From positions 124,001 to 188,000 of the forward strand of contig NW_005178469.1 of NCBI RefSeq assembly GCF_000341285.1: 64,000 nucleotides of DNA, in the 5' to 3' direction. Position numbers and translations under genes: made by a program. Below the pieces are notes generated by a model. It searched no databases. It was not told the DNA's origin and saw only the letters and a list, made by a program, of their open reading frames with translations. The stretch is from Galdieria sulphuraria. Its lineage: Eukaryota > Rhodophyta > Bangiophyceae > Galdieriales > Galdieriaceae. Positions 34,359 through 45,821 of this stretch are shown piece after piece (positions within the stretch are counted from its first letter, which is position 1; every line of letters starts with the position of its first letter).

Positions 34359-37036
34359 ATGGACGCTCATAGAAAAGAGTCCTGGGCAGCAGAACTCAGG
34401 GTAGGTGTAGGGAAACCGTTTCCACTTGGAGTTTCCAAGTATGCACAAGGAGCCAACTTTGCTGTGTATACTGAAGAAACCGAGGAGGTTGCTCTCATTC
34501 TCTATCCTCCCCACGAGCACAAACGCAGTGGAGAAGGAGATATCCGAAGGGCAGAACTGGTTCTGGATACGAAAATGAACAGAACTGGACAAGTTTGGCA
34601 CAGTAAGTGTTTTTAAGTTTGTAGAATTCCTTATTAACCAATTTTTGTTTAAAGTACATATACACCCTTTACTGGAAGGGTATGAATACATGTGGCGAAT
34701 TGGAGCTGAACCACACAGTCGTTTTGGAAAGAATATATGTCTTGATCCGTATGCCAAAATCATTTCTTCATCACTTGTCGACCAGTTTAATGATCGTTCA
34801 GTTGAGTACTCTCCGAGAGGAGTGATACCTTCCAAGAAGAGCCTATTATTTGACTGGGAAGGTGTTTGTGCTCCACATATACCTCTGAAAGATCTGATTA
34901 TTTATGAGCTCCATGTTCGAGGGTTCACAATGAACTGTGATTCCGAAGTACAGTACAAAGGGACTTTCTTAGGGATTGTGGAGAAGATACCCTACTTAAA
35001 AGAGCTTGGAGTAAATGCTGTTGAATTATTGCCTGTTTTTGAGTTCAACGAAAAAGAATGGCCTATGAAAGGCAGCGAACTTGGAAAGTCTATCTGTCAG
35101 GTATGTGGAACAGTCTATGCACTGGATCAAGAGCTGAATTGTTTTGTTTGAAAGTATTGGGGATATAGTACAGTGGGTTTTTTTGCTCCTATGAATCGAT
35201 ACTGTGTTGGCAATGTATTGGGTGCAGCAGTCTTTGAGTTTAAAACTATGGTCCGAGAGTTGCATAGGGCAGGAATCGAAGTTATCTTAGATGTTGTGTA
35301 TAACCATACTGCGGAATTTGGCGAAGGGTTCTATCATTTTAAAGTATGCTTAAATTGTTCATATTGAAAGAAATGGAGACATGTTTTCGTAGGGTCTAGC
35401 GGCAGGTACATATTATATAATGAATCAAGACGGGAATTTTATGGATTATACCGGATGCGGAATTACATTCAATGCCAATCATCCTATTGTGGCACAATTG
35501 ATTCATGACTCCATTCGTTATTGGAGTCTTGAATGTGGAGTTGATGGTTTTCGTTTCGACCTTGCGTCTGCATTAACAAGAGACACTCGAGGAAGCGAAT
35601 CGAAGGAACCATTGCTTATCCACACACTTTCTATGGATCCTGCTTTACGAGATGTAAAGCTAATTGCGGAGCCTTGGGACTGTGGAGGGTTATATCACGT
35701 ATGGACTATTGTTTGACATAAAAGTAGTAATGAATATGTTTGTTTTTAAGGTTGGCTCGTTTCCTCATTTTGGTGTGTGGGCTGAATGGAATGGGCGTTT
35801 TCGAGACATTGTACGTTGCTTTATCAAAGGAGACGCAGGAACTTTGGCAGAATTTGCTACAAGGGTTTGTGGTTCCGAAGATTTATATGGAGCAGGAAGA
35901 ACACCTGCACATTCTATCAATTTTGTGACTGCACACGATGGTTTCTCTCTAAATGACTTGGTGAGTTACAATGAGAAACACAATGAAGCAAATGGAGAAG
36001 ATAACCGAGATGGTGAGACTCATAATAATTCTTGGAATTGTGGTGAAGAAGGGTAAGGAGTTGTTGTTTTTAAGAGCATTGGTTAACTGTTTCCTTGTGA
36101 AGACCTACAGAGGATGAAACCATCAACCAGTTTCGTCAGAGACAAATGAAAAACCTTCTAACCGTCTTACTAACTTCCATTGGTGTGCCAATGATAGTGA
36201 TGGGTGATGAGTATGGACATACCAAGAATGGTAATAATAACACCTGGTGCCAAGTACGTAGAGATAATAGATGATTGCGTGATATTCATAGAATACTCTA
36301 GGATGATGAGATCTCTTGGTTTAATTGGACAAAATGTAAAGAAGAAAAGGGTTCACTGCTAAGGTTCACAAGAAAATTGATCAAGTTTCGAAAAGATCAT
36401 GAGGTGTTTAGACGAAATTCGTTTATGAATAAGCAAGTTATAACATGGCATGGAGTGGAACCTTACCGACCCAATTGGAAGTCATCATACAATTTTATTG
36501 CATATACCTTACATGATGACACTGCAAAGGAGAACATTTATTTTGCATTCAATGCTGGAGCTGAAGAAAGAAAGATAGCTGTTCCAAGCACTCATAACAA
36601 ATGGTAGGAAGAATATCTTACAATCAACCTTGCGACGTCGCATTGATTGCTATCCAATAGGTATCTTATTTTAGACACAACTTTATCACCACCTCAGGAT
36701 TTTCCTGACGAAGAACTTGAAGTCGCAAGTGATGGTATATATGCTCTGAAATCCTACGGTGTTTTGATTTTGTATTCGCCATACCACGATGAAGACTTCA
36801 TCGCTGAAAATGAGGTATTGGAAGATATACCAGAAGAGGAAGAAGAAGAAGAAGAAAATGAAATCAAACGAAACCTTGCAGCATTATGTGTGCCTGGCTT
36901 TGTTCACGATATAGATGCGGAAAGTTTGGAGCCCTTGACGGAACCTTACAAGCTGAAAGAATCTAGTTCTTCTATCAACTTAAGGGCGGAGTACTTAACT
37001 ACGAGAAAAAGTGGCCCAGCAAGTTTTACGGGCTAA
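34359..37036 (+). CDS. Isoamylase-type alpha-glucan debranching enzyme (GH13)
   Basis: Eight exons (34359-34602, 34655-35100, 35155-35343, 35393-35698, 35751-36052, 36103-36253, 36302-36603, 36661-37036) give 771 aa. Isoamylase cleaves alpha-1,6 branches and trims pre-amylopectin in starch-making cells. Visible: an N-terminal CBM48-like module ([17 protein letters not shown]), the loop [12 protein letters not shown], region I DVVYNHT, nucleophile Asp349 in [11 protein letters not shown], acid/base Glu386 in LIAEPWD, and Asp458 in TAHDGFSL. No plastid presequence is evident, which suits the cytosolic starch or glycogen of red algae. The last exon adds an acidic tail ([14 protein letters not shown]) of about 75 aa that is not part of the usual enzyme. 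All exon junctions are GT-AG. Confidence 0.95.
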
Positions 37037-37192
37037 AGATATACTGTATTGATCCCCATATCGTTTATCACCCTTCATATCGTTTGTTATAATTATGTTC
37101 TAGTGGTACACTGTAAACATATCCCTTGTCAGAAGCAGCTTCCACAGCTTTGGCTCTTTTAATAAAACCATAGTTTAGCGCGAGACTTTTAT

Positions 37193-37604
37193 TTAAACTG
37201 TTAATGCAGGCTCCAGTAACTTTTTCAAAGCTCCCTTTCTTTCTAGTTCCATTACCTGATCACAGCCACCCACGTGTTGTCTGCACAAGTTATCAACCTT
37301 TTGAACAAAAAGTTACAAACTATTCATACCCATCAATGAAGACATTTGGAACTGTTCTCTGTCTTGTCAATTCATATAGAGCAGTCTGCATAGCTGCACC
37401 TTGACTGAAAGTCAACAGTTTACAGAGGAGAAGTTAAAAGAGAAACATACCGTCCTTTTCCTGATCCAATTCAATTACTTTGAAAGATACTCCTAAAGTC
37501 CGAAAAATACGCTTCACTCTATCACAGAAAGGACAATAGGACTTTGAAAAAACTACTACAAAAGCTGAAGCGATCAACTGTTGAATTCTTTGTGAAGTGG
37601 ACAT
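37193..37604 (-). CDS. Dithiol glutaredoxin
   Basis: Three exons (37604-37451, 37399-37330, 37280-37193) give 103 aa. It reduces disulfides and glutathionylated proteins with GSH. The active site is Cys24-Pro-Phe-Cys27 (SKSYCPFCDRVK). TVPNVFIDGQHVGGCDQV provides the cis-proline and the GSH-binding GGC motif. The CPFC variant replaces the common CPYC. The ATG at 37604 gives a minimal cytosolic protein; an in-frame TTG upstream is unlikely to be used. The third exon was identified only by splicing, since HVGGCD lies in a separate frame. It is convergent with isoamylase. Confidence 0.93.
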
Positions 37605-37826
37605 GTCACTAGTGTGAACGAAAGACAAATTAATTTGGCGCAATTTTCAAGTCCAGCCCTCCAAAGATATGGCATAGTCATTAGTCTACAATGAAGAGAT
37701 GAATTTCTGTCTTTTGCTGTTTTCTTTGTTACTGAAATGACTAGAGAATAGTCAATGTTTTGTTTATGTAAAATTGTACATAACAATAAATAGCTGCTTG
37801 TGTATTGCAAAAAGAAATTCTTGAAT

Positions 37827-38355
37827 ATGAGGACTGCCAAGTCGAAGTGGAGATTCTTTTGTAAAGGTTCTTTCAAAAGGTGCTATGAAAATGGCTGTCC
37901 ATTTGTTATTCCGAGTCAAATTTCAGAATTGATTTTGATACAATGTCCAGTAAGTACAAAGAAAACTCTCTGATATGAAACTTACCATTCAACAGATTGG
38001 GTGGTTGGAATCCAGCGAACCTATTCAATTCTTTTCTAAAGTATGCGTCTGTACGAAACAGAAAAGCCTTTTTGATGAGTGGTGGCTTCGTTGCCTAGCT
38101 CAGGAGAATAGACAAGAAGAAGTCAAAGGGAAGACAAAAAGGTTGGATACAGATCCCAAGGAACCAAACGAACAACGAAAAAGAAAAAAGGTCAATAAAA
38201 CGATGCACAAAAGACCCAATTCAAAGATAGTTTTAAAAGCAGAAGGTAGCAAAAGAGTTAACGTGGATGACGAAAGAAACGTCACTGATGGCAACTTTGA
38301 CAATTTGTTGCTTCTTAGCGGAATTGCTACCAACTTTGAGGCCGTTTCTAGTTGA
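37827..38355 (+). CDS. Unrecognised small basic protein
   Basis: Two exons (37827-37949, 37996-38355) joined at phase 0 give 160 aa. The N-terminal half is likely folded (SKWRFFCKGSFKRCYENGC, ISELILIQCPIGWLESSEP, SLFDEWWLRCLAQE). The second half is highly basic (KGKTKRLD, EQRKRKKVNK, HKRPNSKIVLKAEG), as in nucleolar or DNA-binding proteins. I recognise no domain. Splice sites (CCAGTAAGT, CAACAG) are strong, and exon 2 alone would lack a good ATG, which supports the model. Confidence 0.55.
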
Positions 38356-39670
38356 GTATTACTAGTTGGATGAGCTCAAATTTACTATAAAATAGTAAGT
38401 ACAATGAGAGCTACTTGTGAAAGGAACTGGTGGAGATATACCTCCAGAGTCTTCCGCTAACGCGACTATATCAAAATCCAATAAAAATGACAAAGTGTCA
38501 GTTTGACAAGTGGGGAATTTTTAGACTTGTTCTTGTTGTGGCACTTTCAGTTGGTTTCCTTTGCAACAAGACTAGGAAACGCTGCTTTCTTTAGAAAAGA
38601 ATTCCATTGCAGTGGATATGTCTATATGAAATCTCAGGATTGTCTAATATTTATAAATGTCGATTTAAATATTCAGTTATTATGAGCTCTTCCTCAAGCA
38701 GCCTTGAATTCTCCATTATAATCTGAAATTTTTATCATGCTCCATCCCTTTCCACAATACTCTTCTACGTAATTTGAGAACAACACCAAAATATTATTTG
38801 ATGAGGAATCTTTTATTTAACTACCAGTAAACTATTCTTTTCCAACTGCTTGGCATGATAGATGGTTTCTTTAGTCTATCCTATAACTCTTCGGAATGTC
38901 TCCTTCTTTTCAAGTCTATCTGTTCCGCTACAAATGGAACAAGTCTTTCTATGGTTTCAAAATTCACCGTTATGAAAAATACCTTCAGATAAATATTGCC
39001 TTTGTAATGAGGTTATATGGTGATGCAAGGTCTCCTTTCCTGAACGCTTTTAAACAAAAGATAACTTTTCCAAGTCTAGAAAAGTCCTACATTCTAAAAA
39101 TTTCACCATAGTTTTGAGTTTTTATTTCATTTTCTGTTGTAAAAGTGAGCCGTAGATGTAGTTGCTTGATATGTTAGCTTTATTCGAATTTGTCACAGAA
39201 GCATATATGGCGTTACAAATTGGAACAGGATAAAGTGCCTTAAACAAGATTCAACCAGTTCCATTGAAAGAGCAGGTCCATCCTCAAAGAAATATGAAAA
39301 TCAAACATACCAAAAAGGATTCCGTCAAATTCTCTTCGCAGGGCCGCCGTGACGACCATTTGTTGTGAAAGAGGTATGTAGATAGCCAAAGTTACTTATT
39401 CGGTTGGAGGTGATGAGCAATAGTTCACTTTGAGGATTTCGTTTCCATGAAAACCTTTACAGTGTCTTTCGCTCCTATCTGATTCCAGTGACAGTTTGTC
39501 TATTCTTGCTTCATTTGAAAGAACTAAGTTTTGTAATAGGTGTCTCACTTCAAGTACAAATGACTTTTCACACTTTAAAGTATCTTGTTTCAAACATAAA
39601 GCTTTTGAACACCTCTTCTTTTGAAAATACCTGTGAGCGGAAGATTTATTGACCAAATAAGAACTTTCTG
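38356..39670. other. Largest gap in the window, no supportable gene
   Basis: These 1.3 kb hold only short candidates: a 35-codon ATG frame at about 38487-38594 (+) with a signal-anchor-like run (IFRLVLVVALSVGFLC), a 71-codon frame at 38896-39111 (+), and an 86-codon minus-strand frame at 39396-39656 that might be a C-terminal extension of the VHS gene by an unseen splice. None is convincing. The segment could hold a non-coding RNA or long 3' UTRs. Confidence 0.4.
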
Positions 39671-41065
39671 CTACGAACCGACATTTTCGGAAGAAGGTAG
39701 ACCAAGCGACAAAAGATCATCAAGGTTTGTCGTTATTTCGGAGTTTCGAGGGGAAATATCTTCTGTAGTCGAACTTTTTGGAGATGGTTGTGGACTGATT
39801 TCATAGACTCTTTTTGCACTGTTTGGGTATTTTGGAATTTCCAGTCGCAAATCCTCCTTGGTAGTCTTCTTGTGACCCTTTCTTTTGTTGTCGAAGATTT
39901 CTAAAACTTCAATTATGCTAGATTTGAGAGCTTCCATTTCAGCCGACTTGAAAGTGTTGCTTTTGGCGTTTAAACCAGTAAGTTTTTTTAAGGCCAGTCG
40001 TGCTTGCACTAGAAGATGAATAGCATGATCGTCATCTGCCAATTCTGAAATATCATCCGTCTTCATAAGAAGTTCTTTGAGAACAAGAATATCTGACTCC
40101 AACGATTTGATGTTTCTTCCTAGCAACATTTCTTCCTGACTATCGGATATACAAGTCGAGCTACTTTGGCTGCTTGAAGATGAATTAGCTCTGTTTGATA
40201 TGAGTAGTGATAAGACTGAACTAGGAATACTTTTAAGAGCCCTTGTTCCATATACGTAAGGCTTTCCTTCGTGTCGAACTTCTGGAAAGTGGTACTTGAG
40301 ATTTTTGCTGTGAAAGCGTTCCATCCAGAAGACGGCGGCAGGATCCATGGATAAAGAGGAGGATGCTTCAAGCTCTTCTGCCCATGCTCTTATCAACATC
40401 ATTACCATTTCTAATATATTTTCTATGAGAGTATTAAGTTTATTTTTCATTTCGCTCACCTTTCATCTCGGAAGAAATAGAACGATGTTGTTTTATGATG
40501 TCTTCAGCATTTGTTAGGGTGAGAGTCTTGCGGAGTCGCGTCGAGACGGGCTCCTTGTAGTCTGGGACCACTATCCTCCAAAGTCTTCGGAAAAACTTAT
40601 CTGTAGCAATATCTCTGAAAAAGCCAGGAATATTTTGCACAGCATCTTTCAACAATTGTAAGGCTCGATTCAAGACGTCTTCATCTTGTACTTTGAGTCT
40701 TTTTCGAATAGCGAATGCTAGTAATTCGCCTCCTCTCAAAAATTCGCTGGCACTTTGAAAAATTTTCTCTTTTTTGGCTTCAAGTCCTAATATATACCCA
40801 GAAGATGTTAGTGTGCACAAAAATTCTATCAAGTCTCACCTGAAGTATCCTTGCTTTCTGTCCATTCTTCTACTAATATCACCATTTGTATCAAATCTGG
40901 GTTACTTAGTTTCAAATAACTACTGTCTTGCTTTGTAAGCAATCCTAGACCGAGGTTTTGAACTCCCCATGACCTTCTTTTACCGAAACTATGCAGAGAA
41001 GGACTTGCGCCTTGAATGCGGTGCTCGAATGTAGGTTGTAAACATGCCATATCACCTTTCGACAT
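39671..41065 (-). CDS. VHS-domain trafficking adaptor (TOM1/GGA-like)
   Basis: Three exons (about 41065-40840, 40786-40460, 40410-39671) give 430 aa. The VHS domain spans roughly residues 45-180: LAFAIRKRLK, LNRALQLLKDAVQNIPGFF, RDIATDKFFRRLWRIV and, across the second intron, EMVMMLIRAWAEEL, parallel to the TOM1 pattern (IRKRLN, ALTLLETCVKNCG, LIQxWADAF). A helical GAT-like region follows about 260-350. The acidic C-terminus contains DDLLSLGLP, close to a clathrin box. TOM1-like proteins bind ubiquitinated cargo and clathrin on endosomes. Identification rests on pattern and order of helices, so confidence is moderate. The true start could lie further upstream. Confidence 0.62.
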
Positions 41066-41516
41066 GAATCCTTAAAGAAGATCCAAGTTGAAAATGATTG
41101 ATAATCCTTGTTGAACAGCGTCTTGAGTGTCTTTGAATTGATCTAGACACGTTTGTTGACTTTGGGAAATCTTCCGATTGGAAATTTCTTCTAATAGGAG
41201 AGAACAACTTACACAAACTGAAATGTTGTAATTTGTAGGAACAATGCTTTTCGCTAGCTTTAAGAAAGAAGCCAAGATATCTGAAGAAAGATAATAAAAG
41301 TTACAAAGTGTTCATGTGTACCACTCTTTCGAAACGTAGTACCAGTAAATGAGACAATTTCATATCACATATTTTGATTTTAAGAACTTGTGGGGGTTCA
41401 CACCATGTTGTCCAAGGGAGAGCAGTTTAGAACAGTCTGAGACCGTTTGAAGAGTCCTAACAGAGTTTTAAATTGAGAGGCCAAGTAAGACTAGAGAAAG
41501 AATTTTACTGGTCAGA
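41066..41516. other. Region upstream of VHS gene, with a 67-codon minus-strand ORF (41275-41072)
   Basis: An ATG frame on the minus strand (MASFLKLAKSIVPTNYNIS...) ends 6 bp before the VHS start codon. It looks protein-like and could be a 5' exon of the VHS gene, a separate microprotein, or an upstream ORF. I could not find a splice pair that fuses it in frame. The remainder (41276-41516) is the promoter zone of the divergent trehalose-phosphate synthase gene. Confidence 0.35.
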
Positions 41517-44500
41517 ATGGAACAAAGTGCAAAAACTACCGTGAAGTTTCACGTTCGTTGTGAAACCCAACGAGGGGAGAGGTTTGGACTTCCTCTAAAA
41601 CACAGAACCTCTTCTAAAAGTGATTTCAGGTTGGCTCTTGTAGGAGACGCGGAGGCGTTAGGTGCCTGGGATCCCGCTAGGGGCATACCTCTTTGGACAA
41701 ACTCTAAAAAGTACCCCCGTTGGTCTTGTTCCGTTACGCTACCTTGTAACACTTGGATTAATTACAAGTAATCATTTGTCTAAGTTTCTTTTATCTCGTA
41801 GTTCCTGAGGCTTTTTTGATAGATATTGCATCGTTGATTATGGTGACGACTTTGACGTCGCTATGAGCGCAGGGGGAGAGTCGCTAGAGGACGGACAAAA
41901 AGAAGCACAATTTTTCAGCGAAGATCCGCACCCACCAAGGTTTGTAAGATGGGAAGACTTCGAGGCTAATCGAAGGGTACTGTTGTTTTACCTGTAAAAG
42001 AATGACTGATAAACAGGCGTCTGTTTCTATAGTTGAAAACTAGTGGAGTTTTTATGCGGGTAGACGATAGAAAATTTGACGAGCTTTTTAATGAAATGAA
42101 CGAAGCTCGTATTCGCGTAGATTACGGTCATGTGTTTTCGCGCCTTGAGGCACCCTCGTCTTCGCAAGCTTCCTCTTCATCAACAAGTTCTCCATCTTCT
42201 AGAGTAATTTTAACAGCGTTTGTAGTCTAGAGATACTTATGATTCTACATTAGGGGCTTCCCAGTAAGTTATTAATTGTTCTTTACCGACTCCCTGTTAT
42301 AGCAAAGAGAAGTAAGTCATCTATTTAATTACCTTCTGCTATATAACTATTCTGTAGCGTCAAACGGATGGAGCTTTAAATGGGATGATGATGCGCTTTA
42401 TTTGACTTCAGTTGGTCTTCGAGACGGTCTCCAAGGGAAAATCCGCTTTTACTGGATAGGTATTCTAAACTGTGAGGACGATATTCCTGAAGACGAGGAG
42501 GTACTGTTATCGACATTATGTAGCGCCAATCTAGTTTTACTGTGTTACAGGAGGGAGTCACTCAAACACTTATGGATCGATTCTCCTGTATTCCTGTGTT
42601 TGTGCCAAAGGCGACATTGACAAAGTTCTATCAAGGTTTCTGCAAAGGCGTTCTTTGGCCTCTTTTTCACATGGTATGAAGTTGCATAGGAACTGTTTTT
42701 AGTATTTTAAAGAATTGGAAAATAGATAATACAGGTCACGGATGATGGAGGACGAACTAAACAATTTGACCGTAGCTTGTGGCATGTTTACTGTCTTGTC
42801 AATCGAAAAGTAAGAATTACTCGTTTATGTCAAGTCCTGCTATTCATGGCACTGTAGTTTGCAGATGTTGTCGTAGGTGTGTATCACGAAAGTGATCTCA
42901 TATGGATCCATGATTATCACTTGATGGTTCTCCCTTCTCAACTTCGTAGAAAGCTATCAGGAGCGAAGATAGGCTTCTATTTGCACATTCCATGGCCCTC
43001 CTCTGAAATTTATCGTTCCTTGCCTGTAAGTTGAATAGAAGCACTGTTGTTCTCTGAACTTATTGTTAGGTGCGTGATGAACTTTTGAGAGGCCTCCTTT
43101 CTGCCTCACTTTTGGGTTTTCATTTATTCGATTATGCTAGACACTTTCTAAGCGCTTGTACGCGACTTTTGAATCTTGAGGTCAGTTGTTTAATGATAGA
43201 GAAGTTTGAATTACTTAATATGCAATAGCATGAAAGTCGGCGTGGAAGTTTAGGTGTGGAATATGGTGGTCGACATGTGATGATTCGCGTAAGTCACATT
43301 GGAATAGACCCGAAACGTTTCCAGGAGTATCAGAAGAAGCCGGAAGTTGTATCTAAAACAGAGGAACTGAAACAGAAATTTAAGGATAAGATAGTCCTCG
43401 GTGCCATCGATGATTTGGACGTTGTAAAAGGAATTTCTCTGAAACTTACGGCTTTTGACTTTCTATTGGCGAATTATCCGTCATATCGAAATAGAATTGT
43501 TCTTAATCAAGTGGCCATCCCAAAGGTATTTCCAATAATTATTCACGCTCCTCCTTTTCTGATTTCAAATTTTTAGACTTCTCGAGTAAAGGAAAATGTC
43601 CGGAATGAAATTCGTTCCCTTGTTGATCAAATCAATGAGCGCTATGGCAGTCAAAGTTATTTACCTGTCATGTATTTTGAGAGAGAAATATCTTTTGATG
43701 AGAGAGTTGCCATGTATAGGTTTGTATTTTGCTATCTTATTTTGTATTTCTAATTGCCACAAAGTCGAGCAGATGCCTTCTTTCTTACCCCCATCAGAGA
43801 CGGTTTGAATTTGGTTCCTTATGAATATATTGTTTCAGCATCAGAAGGAAAGGGACAGCTGATCTTGAGTGAGTTTACTGGATGTTCTCGAGCTCTTTCA
43901 GGTGCTGTTCGTGTAAATCCTTGGAACATAGAAGAGGTAAATACGTTCAGTACTGTTGTAGACAATTTTGAGATTGGTTTCTTATAACAGGTCGCAAGCG
44001 TTATAGACCGTGTGATGCAACTTGATCAAAATGAAATAAGTCGAAAGCTTCATGCAGACTACAAATACGTCACAGCTCATTCAACCATGGAATGGGCAGA
44101 GTCCTTTTTGGCAGACTTGGAAAGAGCTTCTGAACCAGTGAATCGAGTCACAAAATTGGTTGGTCTTGTTATTGAAATTCATGGCCAATACCTTGCTTAT
44201 GTTTTGACCAGGGACTTGGTTTTGGTGTAGGCTTTCGATTGTTGGAATTTGAAGGTTTCCGACATCTCTCAACGGATATGGTACTCCATAAATTTCAGAA
44301 ATCTCAGAGACGTCTACTTCTTTTGGATTACGACGGGACTTTAACTCGCTCCGGCAACCATTCCAATCGAATGGCACATGCATGGGCAACTCCAACATCT
44401 GCCGTTATGAATAACTTGGCAGCATTATCTCAAGACACCAGGAACATAGTTTTTATTATGAGTGGTCGCCGCAAAGATGTATTAGAACAAACATTTGAGC

Positions 44501-45325
44501 AACATCCTAGAGTTGCATTAGCTGCAGAGCATGGTTTCCATTATCGTTGGAGTAGGGTAAGTGCTAGCCTATAGAATGTGAAGGAACTGCTTGACAACTT
44601 GTATAGGACCAACCTTGGCAAGTAATGTATCCAGATGCGGATCTGAGTTGGTTAGAGGTTGCACATGAAATAATGGTTTCTTATACGGAGAGGACAGATG
44701 GTTCCTTTATTGAAGAGAAAACAGCGGGTCTTGTTTGGCATTTTGTTGATGCAGATCCAGGTTTGTGTTGATACTTTGTATATAGCTAGACAATTGAACA
44801 TGACATTGTTTCAGAGTTTGGCTCTTGGCAAGCAAAGGAGATGCATGATCATCTTGAAAGTGTTTTAAGTTCATTTGGAGTTCAAGTTATCACGGGTAAT
44901 GGATGGGTACAGGTCCGTTTGAAGGACGTGAACAAAGGTGCCATGGTGAAGGTATGTTGTCGCTAAACGATTTTTTATTTTGTTGAATATTTGGTATAGA
45001 GAATCCTTGATGAGCTTTCAAGCAATACTCCGGACTTTGTGTTCTGCTGTGGTGATGATCGTACTGACGAAGACATGTTTGCCTTTCTAGGTATGTGATG
45101 TATGATCCTTTGTTCAATACGATCGCTTATGATGTTGTAGAAACTACGTTTGAAGCAAGTGAGCATCACGATGGTATTTTCACTTGTACTGTCGGAGCAA
45201 AGCCTTCCAATGCTCGATACTATCTCCGTGATAACGATGAAGTTGCAGATTTACTTGCAGCATTAGCTTCCACAAGGAATAGAATGGGAGCACCTCGCTC
45301 ATATACTGTCAACGTAATTTATTAG
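41517..45325 (+). CDS. Trehalose-6-phosphate synthase/phosphatase-like protein with N-terminal CBM20
   Basis: Nineteen exons sum to 2925 nt, giving 974 aa: 41517-41767, 41823-41976, 42033-42221, 42254-42263, 42303-42311, 42358-42500, 42551-42673, 42735-42809, 42858-43025, 43070-43180, 43229-43525, 43577-43719, 43765-43936, 43991-44158, 44212-44556, 44607-44760, 44815-44951, 45000-45090, 45141-45325. Residues 1-115 are a starch-binding CBM20 (FHVRCETQRGE, ALVGDAEALGAWDP, WSCSVTLP). A GT20 domain follows (WIHDYHLMVLP, DDLDVVKGISLKL, RDGLNLVPYEYI), then a HAD phosphatase domain (LLLLDYDGTL, IVFIMSGRRK, AEHGFHYRW, CCGDDRTDEDMF). DDxDxxKGISLK rather than the class I NRLDYIKG places it in class II, whose members in plants are often regulatory. 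The CBM20 suggests sensing or binding of alpha-glucan. Confidence 0.95.
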
Positions 45326-45452
45326 AACTTTGAAAAGTTGCTTTATTGACTTTTATTGTTAGGACTTTCATTTTAGTCGAGAAGACAAAAGTATTTCTTT
45401 CGAGAAATCGTTCTAAAAAAGATTGTTCATTCGACCATCTTAGCATTTATTA

Positions 45453-45489
<37 letters not shown>

Positions 45490-45821
45490 TAGTAGAAAAT
45501 TCCAATAGTAAAGGGAGCGATATTGTTCAAGAAGATGTCTGTTTTAGTTTGATGACAATGGTATCTCTGTTGCACATGGTAGAGTCTTCAACTTTCTTAT
45601 GTGAGTTGTATAATAAACTCAACAGTTGGACTATTCTCGATTCCACAAAAAGATGTGGAGAAATAATTGAATTGGCCCTTCAGTAAACCACCAAGTTGAC
45701 TAAAAGGAAGTCTCGTTCTTTTTGGGGGTTTGACAAGTTTCCCTTTTATTTTTTTCAAAACTCATTCGTTTCTATCAGTTGAATACGTTCTGGTTTCTTC
45801 CTGGTTGACGAATAAGCTGTC
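45326..45821. other. Intergenic with AT microsatellite and a weak ORF
   Basis: The gap is 496 bp between the TPS stop and RER1. It contains the (AT)15 tract and, after it, a 66-codon frame (45486-45686 +) that starts without ATG and shows no family. Probably 3' UTR plus RER1 promoter. Confidence 0.45.
45457..45486. repeat. (AT)15 dinucleotide microsatellite
   Basis: About fifteen uninterrupted AT units in the 3' flank of the trehalose-phosphate synthase gene. Self-complementary, and likely length-variable between strains. Confidence 0.95.

Noticed and set aside
38896-39111. 71-codon plus-strand frame in the large gap
   Set aside because: Composition is AT-driven, there is no recognisable domain, and no neighbouring exon fits.
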